From positions 33,997-97,996 of the forward strand of contig JAYPVI010000009.1 of NCBI GenBank assembly GCA_038134525.1: a DNA stretch of 64,000 bases. The letters are read 5' to 3'. Origin of the DNA: GCA-002727735 sp038134525 (lineage in GTDB: Bacteria; Bacteroidota; Bacteroidia; Flavobacteriales_D; Parvicellaceae). Of the stretch, positions 34,471-43,200 are shown one piece after another; position 1 is the stretch's first letter, and each line of letters starts with the position of its first letter. The notes beneath the pieces are model-generated. The model did not search any database and was not told where the DNA came from. It saw nothing but the letters and a program-made list of their open reading frames with translations. The position numbers and the translations under genes are program-made.

Positions 34471-35859
34471 ATGAACTACGATGTAATTGTTTTAGGCAGC
34501 GGTCCTGGTGGATATGTAACTGCAATAAGAGCTTCACAACTTGGAATGAAAACAGCTGTAATTGAAAAAGAATCGCTTGGCGGTGTGTGCCTAAATTGGG
34601 GGTGTATCCCAACGAAAGCATTACTTAAAAGTGCAAACGTATATGAGTATATTAATCACGCTGAAGATTACGGAATTAAAGTCAGTAGTCACAAAGCAGA
34701 TTTTTCTGCAGTGGTTAAAAGAAGTAGAAGTGTCGCAGAGAAAATGAGTGGAGGTGTTCAATTTTTGATGAAAAAGAATAAGATTGATGTAATCATGGGA
34801 ACTGGGAAATTAAAACCAGGCAAAACCGTTGAAGTAACAGATGAAAAAGGAGAAAAAAAAGATTATTCTGCTAAAAATATCATCATAGCTACAGGTGCTA
34901 GGTCCCGTCAATTACCTAATCTAGAGCAAGACGGAAAGCAAATTATTGGATACAGAGAAGCCATGGTTCTTCCAAAAATGCCAAAGAAAATGGTTATTGT
35001 CGGTTCAGGTGCTATAGGAGTTGAATTTGCTTACTTCTATAACGCCATGGGTGTTGATGTAACAGTTGTTGAATTCTTGCCAAACATTGTTCCGGTTGAA
35101 GATATTGATGTTTCTAAGCAATTAGAAAAAACATTTAAGAAGAAAGGAATGACTATTATGACTAATTCTTCTGTTGAAAAAGTAGAGAAGTCATCAAAAG
35201 GGTGTGAAGTACATGTTAAAACAAATAAAGGTATGGAGACGCTAAATTGTGATGTGGTTCTTTCTGCAGTGGGTATTCAACCTAATATTGAAAATATTGG
35301 CTTAGAAGAAACCGGAATTGTAGTTGATGCTGGAAAAATAGTAGTTAATGATTATTACGAAACCAATATTCCTGGCTATTATGCCATAGGGGATGTTGTT
35401 CCTGGACAGGCACTTGCCCATGTTGCTTCAGCTGAGGGAATTACTTGTGTAGAAAAAATTGCTGGTTTAAATCCAGAGCCTATAGATTATAACAACATAC
35501 CTGGATGCACTTACTGCAGCCCTGAAATTGCCTCAGTTGGCATGACGGAAAAAGCAGCTATAGATGCAGGTTATGAACTAAAAGTAGGTAAATTTCCATT
35601 CTCTGCATCGGGTAAAGCCAGTGCTGCTGGACATAATGATGGTTTTATAAAGTTAATTTTTGATGCAAAATATGGTGAACTTCTTGGCGGTCATATGATT
35701 GGTGCAAATGTAACCGAAATGATAGCCGAAATCGTAGCTTTAAGAAAACTAGAAACAACGGGGCACGAACTAATTAAAACCGTTCATCCTCATCCAACAA
35801 TGAGTGAGGCCGTTATGGAAGCTGCTGCAGCTGCCTATGATGAAGTAATTCACATTTAA
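34471..35859 (+). CDS. lpdA: Dihydrolipoyl dehydrogenase
   Basis: 462 aa from the ATG at 34471; an in-frame TTG nine bases earlier is possible but less likely. FAD motif GSGPGGYVTA, the redox disulfide Cys40/Cys45 in GGVCLNWGCIPTKA, NAD-binding GSGAIGVEFAYFY, and the C-terminal catalytic HPHPTMSEA. It is the E3 subunit that reoxidises dihydrolipoamide in pyruvate and 2-oxoglutarate dehydrogenase complexes. No E1 or E2 gene is near. Overlaps the convergent lipoprotein by 4 bp. Confidence 0.95.
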   Translation: MNYDVIVLGSGPGGYVTAIRASQLGMKTAVIEKESLGGVCLNWGCIPTKALLKSANVYEYINHAEDYGIKVSSHKADFSAVVKRSRSVAEKMSGGVQFLMKKNKIDVIMGTGKLKPGKTVEVTDEKGEKKDYSAKNIIIATGARSRQLPNLEQDGKQIIGYREAMVLPKMPKKMVIVGSGAIGVEFAYFYNAMGVDVTVVEFLPNIVPVEDIDVSKQLEKTFKKKGMTIMTNSSVEKVEKSSKGCEVHVKTNKGMETLNCDVVLSAVGIQPNIENIGLEETGIVVDAGKIVVNDYYETNIPGYYAIGDVVPGQALAHVASAEGITCVEKIAGLNPEPIDYNNIPGCTYCSPEIASVGMTEKAAIDAGYELKVGKFPFSASGKASAAGHNDGFIKLIFDAKYGELLGGHMIGANVTEMIAEIVALRKLETTGHELIKTVHPHPTMSEAVMEAAAAAYDEVIHI

Positions 35860-36410
35860 GAATTATTTTCTTTTATCATATTAAGCAAATCTTCCTCAGA
35901 TTTGTCAAAAACGTTATCTAAATATAATTTTGCGTTCTTGCTTAAAGGGTGTTCAGGATATAATTTAATCAGCTTTTGATAAGATAATCTTGCCATATTT
36001 TTATCCTCTAATACATGGTCGAAAATTCTAGCTACATTATGCAAATATGCAGGTGCTTTTTCGGAAGATGGATTAAGCTTTTGAGCATCTATAAAAAAAT
36101 CAATGGCATCATTGTAATTGGATTGAATCTCGGCACTTTTAGCCAAACATTCTAAAACGAATTCAAGACTAATGGTATCCATTTCTTTTTTATGATTTAG
36201 ATATAGGTCAGTAGCATATTTTTCAATTTGATTGGCTGTTTTAATCACAACACCCTTATTCATCGGGTTAATTTTGGTAAGTAATGATTCTGATTCTTTT
36301 AATTTTTTCATGGATATACTCCAAGGCAAGGAAGAATCATCTTTTGCAATTTGCTCGTTGCAGCTTGTTAATATCAATAGGGAAAATGTAAACAGAATTA
36401 TTTTTCTCAT
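35856..36410 (-). CDS. TPR-type lipoprotein
   Basis: 184 aa. Signal peptide with lipobox ILTSC (Cys16). The rest is helical with two or three TPR-like units (NYNDAIDFFIDAQKLNPSSE, MARLSYQKLIKLYPEHPL). Its start overlaps the peptide deformylase stop by 4 bp (ATGA), so it is expressed with def. Outer-envelope location, function unknown. Confidence 0.8.
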   Translation of the reverse strand: MRKIILFTFSLLILTSCNEQIAKDDSSLPWSISMKKLKESESLLTKINPMNKGVVIKTANQIEKYATDLYLNHKKEMDTISLEFVLECLAKSAEIQSNYNDAIDFFIDAQKLNPSSEKAPAYLHNVARIFDHVLEDKNMARLSYQKLIKLYPEHPLSKNAKLYLDNVFDKSEEDLLNMIKENNS

Positions 36411-36994
36411 CTCTTTATTTTTGGAAATCTCATTTTGTAATCAATATCTACTATTCCTTTGCTAATATCATCTAATTTTCGTTTTAGCAAACGCCTTTTA
36501 AAAGGATTTAGATGATCTGTAAACAACACCCCTTCAATATGATCATATTCATGTTGAATTATCCTAGCGGCTATTCCTTTAAAGGTTTCTTCATGATATT
36601 TCCAATTCTCATCAAAATAACTTATCCTGACTACAGGTTTCCTAGAAACATCCTCTCTAATTCCTGGAATGCTTAGACAACCTTCAGAAAAAAGCCATTC
36701 AGTTCCAGATTCATCTTCAACAATAGGGTTAATAAATACTTTTTTAAAATCCTTTAGTTGAGCCAACTCTTTGTTTACATCTTCTCCCTCATCAGGTTCA
36801 GCAAAAGGAGATCCATCAACTATGAATATTCTTAGGGATTCTCCAATTTGAGGACCAGCAAGTCCAACACCACTAGATGCATACATGGTTTCAAACATGT
36901 TATTGACCAATTCCTTAACATCTAAACCCTCTTCAATTTCCTCCGTTTCTTTTCTTAGAACAGGTGAACCATAGGCTACAATAGGTAAAATCAT
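36407..36994 (-). CDS. def: Peptide deformylase
   Basis: 195 aa. Three motifs in order: GVGLAGPQIG (42-51), EGCLS with metal ligand Cys106, and HEYDH with metal ligands His148 and His152 plus catalytic Glu149. It removes the formyl group from nascent protein N-termini. The insertion around residues 60-85 is Asp/Glu-rich, as I recall for Bacteroidota enzymes. Its promoter box is 4 nt upstream. Transcribed with the downstream lipoprotein. Confidence 0.96.
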   Translation of the reverse strand: MILPIVAYGSPVLRKETEEIEEGLDVKELVNNMFETMYASSGVGLAGPQIGESLRIFIVDGSPFAEPDEGEDVNKELAQLKDFKKVFINPIVEDESGTEWLFSEGCLSIPGIREDVSRKPVVRISYFDENWKYHEETFKGIAARIIQHEYDHIEGVLFTDHLNPFKRRLLKRKLDDISKGIVDIDYKMRFPKIKR

Positions 36995-36998
36995 AAAA

Positions 36999-37006
36999 CA
37001 AATATA
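36999..37006 (-). promoter_or_regulatory. -7 box TATATTTG, leaderless promoter of def
   Basis: Perfect TAnnTTTG on the minus strand, 4 nt before the def ATG (A at 36994). It sits in the 34-bp gap after dnaX, showing def is not dependent on dnaX read-through. Confidence 0.5.
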
Positions 37007-37028
37007 TTAATGTAATGATTAGATGATT

Positions 37029-38747
37029 TTAATATTCAAGATCTAAATCGAACTCTTCTTTAAAAAAATGTAAATCTGGATTTTTTTCAGCCATTTGAAA
37101 AAACCTTTCCCTGCTTGTAAATTGAGATATTTTTTGATTTTCGAGTTCAGAAACATGCAATTCAATTTGAATTAAACCATTGTTTAACTCCTTTCTCAAA
37201 TAATCTAACAAATAGGGTGTTTCCTTATTTAAATCCATTTTTTGAACCTCTGAATCTAGATGAAATTCAATTTTAAAGTCATCTTTTAGAAATGGAGTTA
37301 CTTTAGTTAATGTAGTAAAAAGACCCATTTTGCCTTCTCTTTTTTTCTTTTCAGCAAATTTATTCCACTTTTCTTCTAATAATTTACTTGAGAACTTTGA
37401 CATCGATTTTACTAAAAACTCTTCATTTTTTTGATTTTGTTCCTCTTTTTCATTAAGTTTTTTTCTAATTCCTGAAATTGAGGTAGTTAATGATCTTTTT
37501 TTGATACTTAAGGTTCTTTTGGGTATTATAGTCTTGAGAGCTTCTTTTTCTAATGTGGGAATGGTTTTGACATCGGCATTAACAGCTGAAACAGGTTCTT
37601 CAACTTGTTCTTTTTTGGGTACAGGGCCCATGTTTTCAACTTCTAAAAAGTTTGGAGGGAGTATTGCTATGGATTTAGCTTTTTTTTTTTGAACCTTTAC
37701 AGAACACAATTGCATTAGTGTTATTTCTATTAGTAAGCGCTGATTCTGACTTAATTTGTAGCTTGTTTCTGAATCAGACAACAACGTTAACATTTGGGTA
37801 ATATCTTCAGAATCAATATTATTTGCTTGATTTGAAAACCTATCTTTCAAATCTTTTGAATATTCAAGAATCTGTAAAGTTCTATCATCTTTAGACATCA
37901 ATAGGTTTCTCAAATGTGTAGCCAATCCGGAAATAAATAATTTCCCATCAAAACCTTTTGATAATATTTCAGCAAATAATAACAAAGATTCATGAATCTT
38001 ATTACCAATAATCAGATCAATAAGTTGGAAATAATAATCATGGTCAAGAATATTTAAATTTTTTATCACTTTTTTATAAGTGATATCTCCCTCACAAAAG
38101 TTAACCATTAAATCAAAACAAGATAGAGCGTCTCTAAGAGCACCATCGGCTTTTTCAGCTATGACGTGTAGTGCCTCTTCCTCAATCTTAACATTCTCTT
38201 TTTTGGAAATGAATTTCAAATGGCTAACCATATCTGAATTATTAATACGATGAAAATCATAAACTTGGCACCTAGAAAGAATAGTGGGGATGATTTTATG
38301 TTTTTCTGTTGTAGCTAATATAAATACGGCATGAGGAGGAGGTTCCTCTAATGTTTTCAAAAATGCATTAAATGCACTTTGAGAAAGCATATGAACTTCA
38401 TCTATTATATACACCTTGTATTTACCTTTTTGGGGTGGGATCCTTACTTGATCATTTAGATTTCTGATGTCATCAACTTGATTATTTGATGCCGCATCTA
38501 ACTCGTAGATATTATAAGAAAAATCTACTAAATTTTCATCGTGTTTTAAATTAATCGCTTTGGCAAATAATCTAGCTGTAGAAGTTTTCCCTACCCCTCT
38601 AGGTCCACAAAACAAATACGCTTGAGCTAGATGGTCGGAATGAATCGCTTGCTGAAGGGTTTTAGCAATGTTATTTTGTCCAACAATGCTATCCCAACTT
38701 TGAGGCCTATATTTTAAGGCAGAAACCATATATTTCTCTTCACTCAT
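37029..38747 (-). CDS. dnaX: DNA polymerase III subunit gamma/tau
   Basis: 572 aa. AAA+ clamp-loader ATPase with Walker A GPRGVGKTS (48-56), Walker B IIDEVH (114-119), and a TLEEPP...FILATTE sensor 1 region. The four-cysteine zinc module that follows Walker A in most DnaX proteins is absent, going directly from AKAINLKHDENL to YELDAASNN; flavobacterial DnaX proteins share this. The tau-type C-terminal extension runs from about 355 to 572. An A11 run at codons 353-356 may produce a gamma-length product. Own promoter 8 nt upstream. Confidence 0.95.
   Translation of the reverse strand: MSEEKYMVSALKYRPQSWDSIVGQNNIAKTLQQAIHSDHLAQAYLFCGPRGVGKTSTARLFAKAINLKHDENLVDFSYNIYELDAASNNQVDDIRNLNDQVRIPPQKGKYKVYIIDEVHMLSQSAFNAFLKTLEEPPPHAVFILATTEKHKIIPTILSRCQVYDFHRINNSDMVSHLKFISKKENVKIEEEALHVIAEKADGALRDALSCFDLMVNFCEGDITYKKVIKNLNILDHDYYFQLIDLIIGNKIHESLLLFAEILSKGFDGKLFISGLATHLRNLLMSKDDRTLQILEYSKDLKDRFSNQANNIDSEDITQMLTLLSDSETSYKLSQNQRLLIEITLMQLCSVKVQKKKAKSIAILPPNFLEVENMGPVPKKEQVEEPVSAVNADVKTIPTLEKEALKTIIPKRTLSIKKRSLTTSISGIRKKLNEKEEQNQKNEEFLVKSMSKFSSKLLEEKWNKFAEKKKREGKMGLFTTLTKVTPFLKDDFKIEFHLDSEVQKMDLNKETPYLLDYLRKELNNGLIQIELHVSELENQKISQFTSRERFFQMAEKNPDLHFFKEEFDLDLEY
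37680..37690 (-). other. A11 slippery run inside dnaX
   Basis: Coding strand has eleven consecutive A residues (CAA AAA AAA AAA GCT, Gln353-Lys356). One base gained, or a -1 ribosomal slip, gives AGC TAA (immediate stop). One base lost gives AAG CTA AAT CCA TAG (stop after four codons). Either event truncates the protein just after the clamp-loader domains, as in E. coli and Thermus DnaX. Confidence 0.6.
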
Positions 38748-38755
38748 AGAGATAA

Positions 38756-38763
38756 CAAATATA
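38756..38763 (-). promoter_or_regulatory. dnaX promoter -7 box TATATTTG
   Basis: Perfect TAnnTTTG, 8 nt before the dnaX ATG, leaving a leader of only a few bases. No clear -33 element. Confidence 0.45.
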
Positions 38764-38842
38764 AAATAAGCATTTAACTGTTACTTAGAAATAGAAAAAA
38801 ATATCAAATTCAATTTCATTTTTTTTAAATATCTAAAAATTG

Positions 38843-38872
38843 TTTTGTGAATCAGTTAAAATCTTATCTTTG
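38843..38872 (+). promoter_or_regulatory. rpsF operon promoter
   Basis: Complete Bacteroidota-type promoter: TTTTG at 38843-38847, a 17-bp spacer, and TATCTTTG at 38865-38872. The ATG of rpsF is 24 nt after the -7 box. The best promoter match in the window. Confidence 0.75.
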
Positions 38873-38896
38873 CACACCAAATTAAAAAACAATAAC

Positions 38897-39235
38897 ATGA
38901 ATTATTACGAAACTGTTTTCATTTTAACTCCCGTTTTGTCTGAAAAGCAGACAAAGGAAGCAGTCGACAAATTCAAGAAGTCATTGAAAAGCAATGGCGC
39001 TAAGCTTAACCATGAAGAATCATGGGGTCTTAAAAAGCTAGCCTACCCTATTCAAAAAAAATCTACTGGTTTTTACTTCTTATTGGAATTTCAGGCTGAA
39101 GGAGATACAATTAACAAACTTGAAGTTGAACTTAAGAGAGATGAAAGGGTAATGCGATTTTTAACCATGAAAATGGACAAAGATCATGTAGAATACGCTG
39201 AAAAAAGAAGAAATAAGCTGAGTAAATCGGCATAA
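38897..39235 (+). CDS. rpsF: 30S ribosomal protein S6
   Basis: 112 aa from the ATG at 38897 (MNYYETVFILTPVLSE). A longer frame begins at 38840 but it would include the promoter, so it is rejected. Family signatures: NYYETVFILTP, EESWGLKKLAYPIQKKSTGF and KRDERVMRFLTMKM. Binds the 30S platform next to S18, whose gene is next. Confidence 0.96.
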   Translation: MNYYETVFILTPVLSEKQTKEAVDKFKKSLKSNGAKLNHEESWGLKKLAYPIQKKSTGFYFLLEFQAEGDTINKLEVELKRDERVMRFLTMKMDKDHVEYAEKRRNKLSKSA

Positions 39236-39258
39236 TTTAACAAATTAAAGCAAACACA

Positions 39259-39525
39259 ATGGCTGACAATTCAAATATTAGATATTTAAATCCTATAGAC
39301 ATTGAAGTACAGAAATCAAAGTACTGTAGGTTTAAAAAATCAGGTATCAAATTTATTGATTACAAGGATCCTGATTTTTTAATGAAGTTTATTAATGAAC
39401 AAGGTAAACTTCTCCCAAGAAGATTAACAGGAACATCCGCTAAGTACCAAAAGAAAGTTTCACAAGCTGTAAAAAGAGCAAGACACTTAGCTATTCTCCC
39501 TTATTTAGCTGACCAATTAAAATAA
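39259..39525 (+). CDS. rpsR: 30S ribosomal protein S18
   Basis: 88 aa. KYCRFKKSGIKFIDYKDPDF, FINEQGKLLPRRLTGTSAKY and KRARHLAILPYLADQ are the S18 core. Located between S6 and L9 in the widely conserved rpsF-rpsR-rplI order; 5 bp before rplI. Confidence 0.97.
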   Translation: MADNSNIRYLNPIDIEVQKSKYCRFKKSGIKFIDYKDPDFLMKFINEQGKLLPRRLTGTSAKYQKKVSQAVKRARHLAILPYLADQLK

Positions 39526-39530
39526 ATATC

Positions 39531-39977
39531 ATGGACGTATTATTAAAGAAAGATGTTGAAAGATTGGGTAGTAAAGATGAAATCGTTTCAGTTAAAAATG
39601 GATACGGAAGAAACTACTTAATTCCAAAAGGGTTAGCCATTTTAGCCACATCATCAGTTAAAAAGATTCATGCTGAAACTGAAAAACAAAGAGCATTGAA
39701 AAATGAAAAAATTAGAGAAGAAGCTACTTCAACCCTGGCTAAACTCACTAAGAAAACATTTAATGTGCCAGCAAAAGTTGGAGAAAATGGTAAGATTTTT
39801 GGGTCTGTTACCAATGTACAAGTCGCTGACATATTATCTAAAGAAGGATTTAAAATTGATCGAAAAAACATCAAACTTCTTACGGAAAACATCAAAAGTG
39901 TTGGGAAATATGAAGCTGAGGTATCACTCTTCAAAGACGTAAAAGGAAAAATTACTTTTGAAGTAGCTGAGGGATAA
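39531..39977 (+). CDS. rplI: 50S ribosomal protein L9
   Basis: 148 aa. DVERLGSKDEIVSVKNGYGR, NYLIPKGLA, then the helical connector, and the C-terminal GKIFGSVTNVQVADIL domain. Last gene of the ribosomal operon, followed by an intrinsic terminator. Confidence 0.97.
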   Translation: MDVLLKKDVERLGSKDEIVSVKNGYGRNYLIPKGLAILATSSVKKIHAETEKQRALKNEKIREEATSTLAKLTKKTFNVPAKVGENGKIFGSVTNVQVADILSKEGFKIDRKNIKLLTENIKSVGKYEAEVSLFKDVKGKITFEVAEG

Positions 39978-40000
39978 ATACATTCCAAAAATTATGATTA

Positions 40001-40028
40001 AAAGCCCCAACTATGGGGCTTTTTTTTG
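40001..40028 (+). terminator. Rho-independent terminator of rpsF-rpsR-rplI
   Basis: AAAGCCCC (40001-40008), a 6-nt loop AACTAT, GGGGCTTT (40015-40022), then T residues to 40027. A perfect 8-bp stem with a strong U tract, 24 nt after the rplI stop. The remaining gap up to 40167 shows nothing further. Confidence 0.9.
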
Positions 40029-40167
40029 CTAAAAGATATTCTATATAGATCATCAATTCTTATTACACATCTACATTCCTTGCTTATTAATTCAAAGTAT
40101 TATTACTAATTGAAACTTTTTTAGGGATTAAAAGTATCAAACTATTAAAATTTATAAATCAATTAAG

Positions 40168-41283
40168 TTGAAATATTATATAGTACTATTGATATATACT
40201 TTATTAGTCTTTATTTCAATTAAGAAACAGCATGCCCAAAATATTCATAATGATAAATTTCTAAATGACAACAATTTGGCTTTATTAGTAAAAGACTCTC
40301 TAGAAAAAGAGGGATGGATTTATCAAAAAGATTTTCCATTCTTTTTCAAAAAAACTAAAACTGGAAAAGCTCCTAAATCATGTTCTTTTTCACCAAATGA
40401 CTCCACTATTGCAGTTACATTGCTTAGTGATTCTACTGTAGCTGTAGAACTATTCAAAACTAATAATCTTGAAAAGTTCAAAACTATAATTACAAGACAT
40501 GAAAATGCTGAAAAAAACAAAGGTTATGCCGAGGGAACATGGAAAAACAATAATGAATTTTGGTTTACCAGAATGACAACTGGTGATTATTTTATTTGGG
40601 ATAAAGAAAAAGACAAATTGTCAAAATTTGATTCAAAAGGAATATGGACTAAAATAATTGAATTTAGCCCTAATAAAAATGTTGTAGCTATGTCTCATTG
40701 GATAAGTAACTCCGTTACCATTTTTGATGTTAATAATAAACAACTCATAAAAAAAATAAAAACAGGAAAAACACCGAGAGGTATTTGTTGGCTTAATGAC
40801 TCAACTTTTGCCGTAGCATTATTTAATAAAGGAGATATTGAAGTATTTAATTCACAATCTGGAGAAAAAATATTTAATATTAAAGGGTATGGAGGCGCAG
40901 CAAGAGATGTGCAATATGACTCTACCAACAAACTACTATATTACAGTAATATGAGCCTATCAAAAGTATTTAAATACGACTGGGAGCAAAAAAAATACAT
41001 TGGTAGTGTTAGAGTAGATTTGAAACCAAACTCCATCCGTTTATCTGATGATTATAATTATTTATTTGTTTCATGCAGGGGACCAAATAATAAAGAGGGT
41101 TACACCAAAAGAAGTCCTAGAAATGGTGATATATATATATTAGACACTAATAAATGGGAAGCTATTGAAAATTGGAGAGCTGGGAATCAACCCACAGGTC
41201 TTGATATTTCATCAGACAAAAAATATCTAGTTCAATCAAACTTCCAAGATAACAACATAATATTGTGGTTGATATCGCTGTAA
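40168..41283 (+). CDS. Exported WD40/YVTN-type beta-propeller protein
   Basis: 371 aa, TTG start (no nearby ATG), with an N-terminal signal-anchor (KYYIVLLIYTLLVFISI). Blades repeat a pattern such as KAPKSCSFSPNDSTIAVTLL, GVWLNDSTFAVALF-like and NPTGLDISSDKKYLVQSNF, each with FSP/LSD-type turns found in YVTN propellers. Probably periplasmic or surface-bound. No binding partner or enzyme motif. Stands alone after the ribosomal terminator. Confidence 0.75.
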   Translation: MKYYIVLLIYTLLVFISIKKQHAQNIHNDKFLNDNNLALLVKDSLEKEGWIYQKDFPFFFKKTKTGKAPKSCSFSPNDSTIAVTLLSDSTVAVELFKTNNLEKFKTIITRHENAEKNKGYAEGTWKNNNEFWFTRMTTGDYFIWDKEKDKLSKFDSKGIWTKIIEFSPNKNVVAMSHWISNSVTIFDVNNKQLIKKIKTGKTPRGICWLNDSTFAVALFNKGDIEVFNSQSGEKIFNIKGYGGAARDVQYDSTNKLLYYSNMSLSKVFKYDWEQKKYIGSVRVDLKPNSIRLSDDYNYLFVSCRGPNNKEGYTKRSPRNGDIYILDTNKWEAIENWRAGNQPTGLDISSDKKYLVQSNFQDNNIILWLISL

Positions 41284-41305
41284 ATATTTAGAAATAAATC
41301 TATAA

Positions 41306-42451
41306 TTAAAAAGCTTCACCAATAAAGAAGTATATACCTCTACCCTCTTGAGTAAATGACACATCAACTCTAGTATATATATCTTTTTCAGGAAAAACTA
41401 AAAATCGCAGTCCAACTCCTCCTGTAGGTAGCAAGTTTTTAAATTGAAAAGATTCATTTTCATTATATACCTGCCCGGCCGCCATAAATGCACTAGCTCC
41501 CCATCTATTTGAAAATTTAAACGGCAAAATCCTGTATTCCAATTGTCCAGCTATTAAATTTTTATCCCTATATCTTCCTAAATAATAACCTCTCATAAGA
41601 CTTTCACCTCCCATCAAAGAAAGCATGTTAAAAGGTGCATTTCCTAAGGTAAATTGGCCATAAAGTTGAGCAGCTAATACCGTATTTTTTTTAACGGGCC
41701 TATAAAATCGATTATCAATAATGTAAGATGTAAAATTAAAATCACTTCCAATGTCGCCATTATAGGTTAAAAATGCCCATTCGCTGTAAATCCCTTCTCT
41801 GGGGTTTAGCGCATTGTGAATATTGTCATAAACTATACCCAATCCCAAACCTAAATTTGTAGAACCATCTGCACCAAAAGATGGTTTCTGATGACCTGGT
41901 TTTATATCTTTATAGTCAACATTAGAAAGACGTTGAAAATCAAACTCAAGACCAAAATATAGAGAAGGGATAACGGCCCTTAAAAATCGTTCTCTAAAAA
42001 GCGAATAGTTACCATCAATTAATGAAATATATTCTGATTGGCTTTCAGGACCAATTCCAAAGTAAAGCAAAGGAAAACTTTGATATCTGGCTTTTCCCAG
42101 AAAAAACCAAGTGTTTTTATCTGTATATAACATATGATCTAGCCAAATACCATACTGGTTTTCCAACGTATAAAATGTAAAAGCTTTTAATTCACTTAAT
42201 CGATTTAACAGATTTCTTTTAGCTGAATATATATATAAACTTGAAAATCCAATTTCCCAACTTGTTTCTGGCGAATATGCCAATGTTGGATAAGTCATAA
42301 ACTTAGGAGCCGACAAGTCATTAGTGTCATTTAAAATGTTATTGAAATACCTCTTAAATACACCCTCATTATGCTCATTATTTTGTGTTTTAATTGAAAT
42401 AAAACACAAAAAGAAACAAAAAAAAGAAATTAAAAAACTAATAATTTTCAT
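41306..42451 (-). CDS. BamA/TamA-type outer-membrane barrel (surface antigen family)
   Basis: 381 aa. Signal peptide, no POTRA domains, then a 16-strand-like barrel: SWEIGFSSLYIYSAKRNLL, LGLGIVYDNIHNALNPREG, SLMGGESLMRGYYLGRYRDK, GAFMAAGQVYNE-like and GGVGLRFLVFPEKDIYTRVD. The MRGYYLGRYRD segment is the VRGF/Y-type loop motif of Omp85 proteins. The missing POTRA suggests a transport or phospholipase-associated variant, not the core BamA. Confidence 0.85.
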   Translation of the reverse strand: MKIISFLISFFCFFLCFISIKTQNNEHNEGVFKRYFNNILNDTNDLSAPKFMTYPTLAYSPETSWEIGFSSLYIYSAKRNLLNRLSELKAFTFYTLENQYGIWLDHMLYTDKNTWFFLGKARYQSFPLLYFGIGPESQSEYISLIDGNYSLFRERFLRAVIPSLYFGLEFDFQRLSNVDYKDIKPGHQKPSFGADGSTNLGLGLGIVYDNIHNALNPREGIYSEWAFLTYNGDIGSDFNFTSYIIDNRFYRPVKKNTVLAAQLYGQFTLGNAPFNMLSLMGGESLMRGYYLGRYRDKNLIAGQLEYRILPFKFSNRWGASAFMAAGQVYNENESFQFKNLLPTGGVGLRFLVFPEKDIYTRVDVSFTQEGRGIYFFIGEAF

Positions 42452-42537
42452 TAGGGTTACGAATATCTAAAAAACTTTTCTTAATCAGAAAAAGTGTAGT
42501 ATCAAGATATGTGATTATGTAAAATAAATTGAAGATT

Positions 42538-43146
42538 TTATTTTCTTGTTTTAAATAATTGGTCCCAAACAGTAGTACTTAATCCAAAGTTGTTTTCGGG
42601 ATATTTAAAATGATGCATTAAATGATGCCTTTTTAGCACTTGAAACCATCTCCATTTAAAATTTTTATGATGAACATTATAATGAACTAAATCATATATA
42701 AGATATCCAGAAACGAATCCTGAGAAAAAGCAAAATCCATATATTTTACCCATTGTAGAAATAAATAAAAAATAGAATAAAAATGCTCCAGGAATACTAA
42801 CTAACGGAGATAAAACTACTCTTGTATCATCGTGGGGAAAATCATGATGACGGGTATGAGACTTCTGCAAGAAATTATTCATACCCAATCTACGACTAAA
42901 AGTGTGTAATAAATTTGCATGAGCAAAATATTCAAATAATGTCCAGGCTAAAAATGCTATGATAAAAATTATGATTGACATTGAAAATGACAAGCCAAGC
43001 ATTATGCTTTTTGAAAAAAATAATATTACCAAAGGAATGAATAGAATAAATGGAATACTGAAGTGACACTTTGATAAAAACTCTAAGGTGTCATTATCAA
43101 ATATTCTCATTTTATGATTTTTTACTATTTCATTATTTTTACCCAT
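42538..43146 (-). CDS. Fatty acid hydroxylase / sterol desaturase family enzyme
   Basis: 202 aa, four membrane helices. Eight-histidine di-iron signature: HANLLH, HTRHHDFPH, HYNVHH and HHLMHH, in the standard order. It resembles fatty acid 2-hydroxylases, which act on acyl chains of membrane lipids, and less likely carotenoid hydroxylases. Upstream gap to 43200 is short and AT-rich. No neighbour suggests a pathway. Confidence 0.9.
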   Translation of the reverse strand: MGKNNEIVKNHKMRIFDNDTLEFLSKCHFSIPFILFIPLVILFFSKSIMLGLSFSMSIIIFIIAFLAWTLFEYFAHANLLHTFSRRLGMNNFLQKSHTRHHDFPHDDTRVVLSPLVSIPGAFLFYFLFISTMGKIYGFCFFSGFVSGYLIYDLVHYNVHHKNFKWRWFQVLKRHHLMHHFKYPENNFGLSTTVWDQLFKTRK

Positions 43147-43200
43147 ACACTTTTATTGAAAAAATAAAAAAAATCATTTGTTTAATTTAATTTATAAAAT

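Noticed and set aside
37029..38747. Missing zinc module in DnaX as a sign of a broken gene
   Set aside because: The frame is intact and flavobacterial DnaX proteins normally lack it.
38840..38896. Longer N-terminus for ribosomal protein S6
   Set aside because: It would translate through the promoter and -7 box; the ATG at 38897 gives the standard S6 start.
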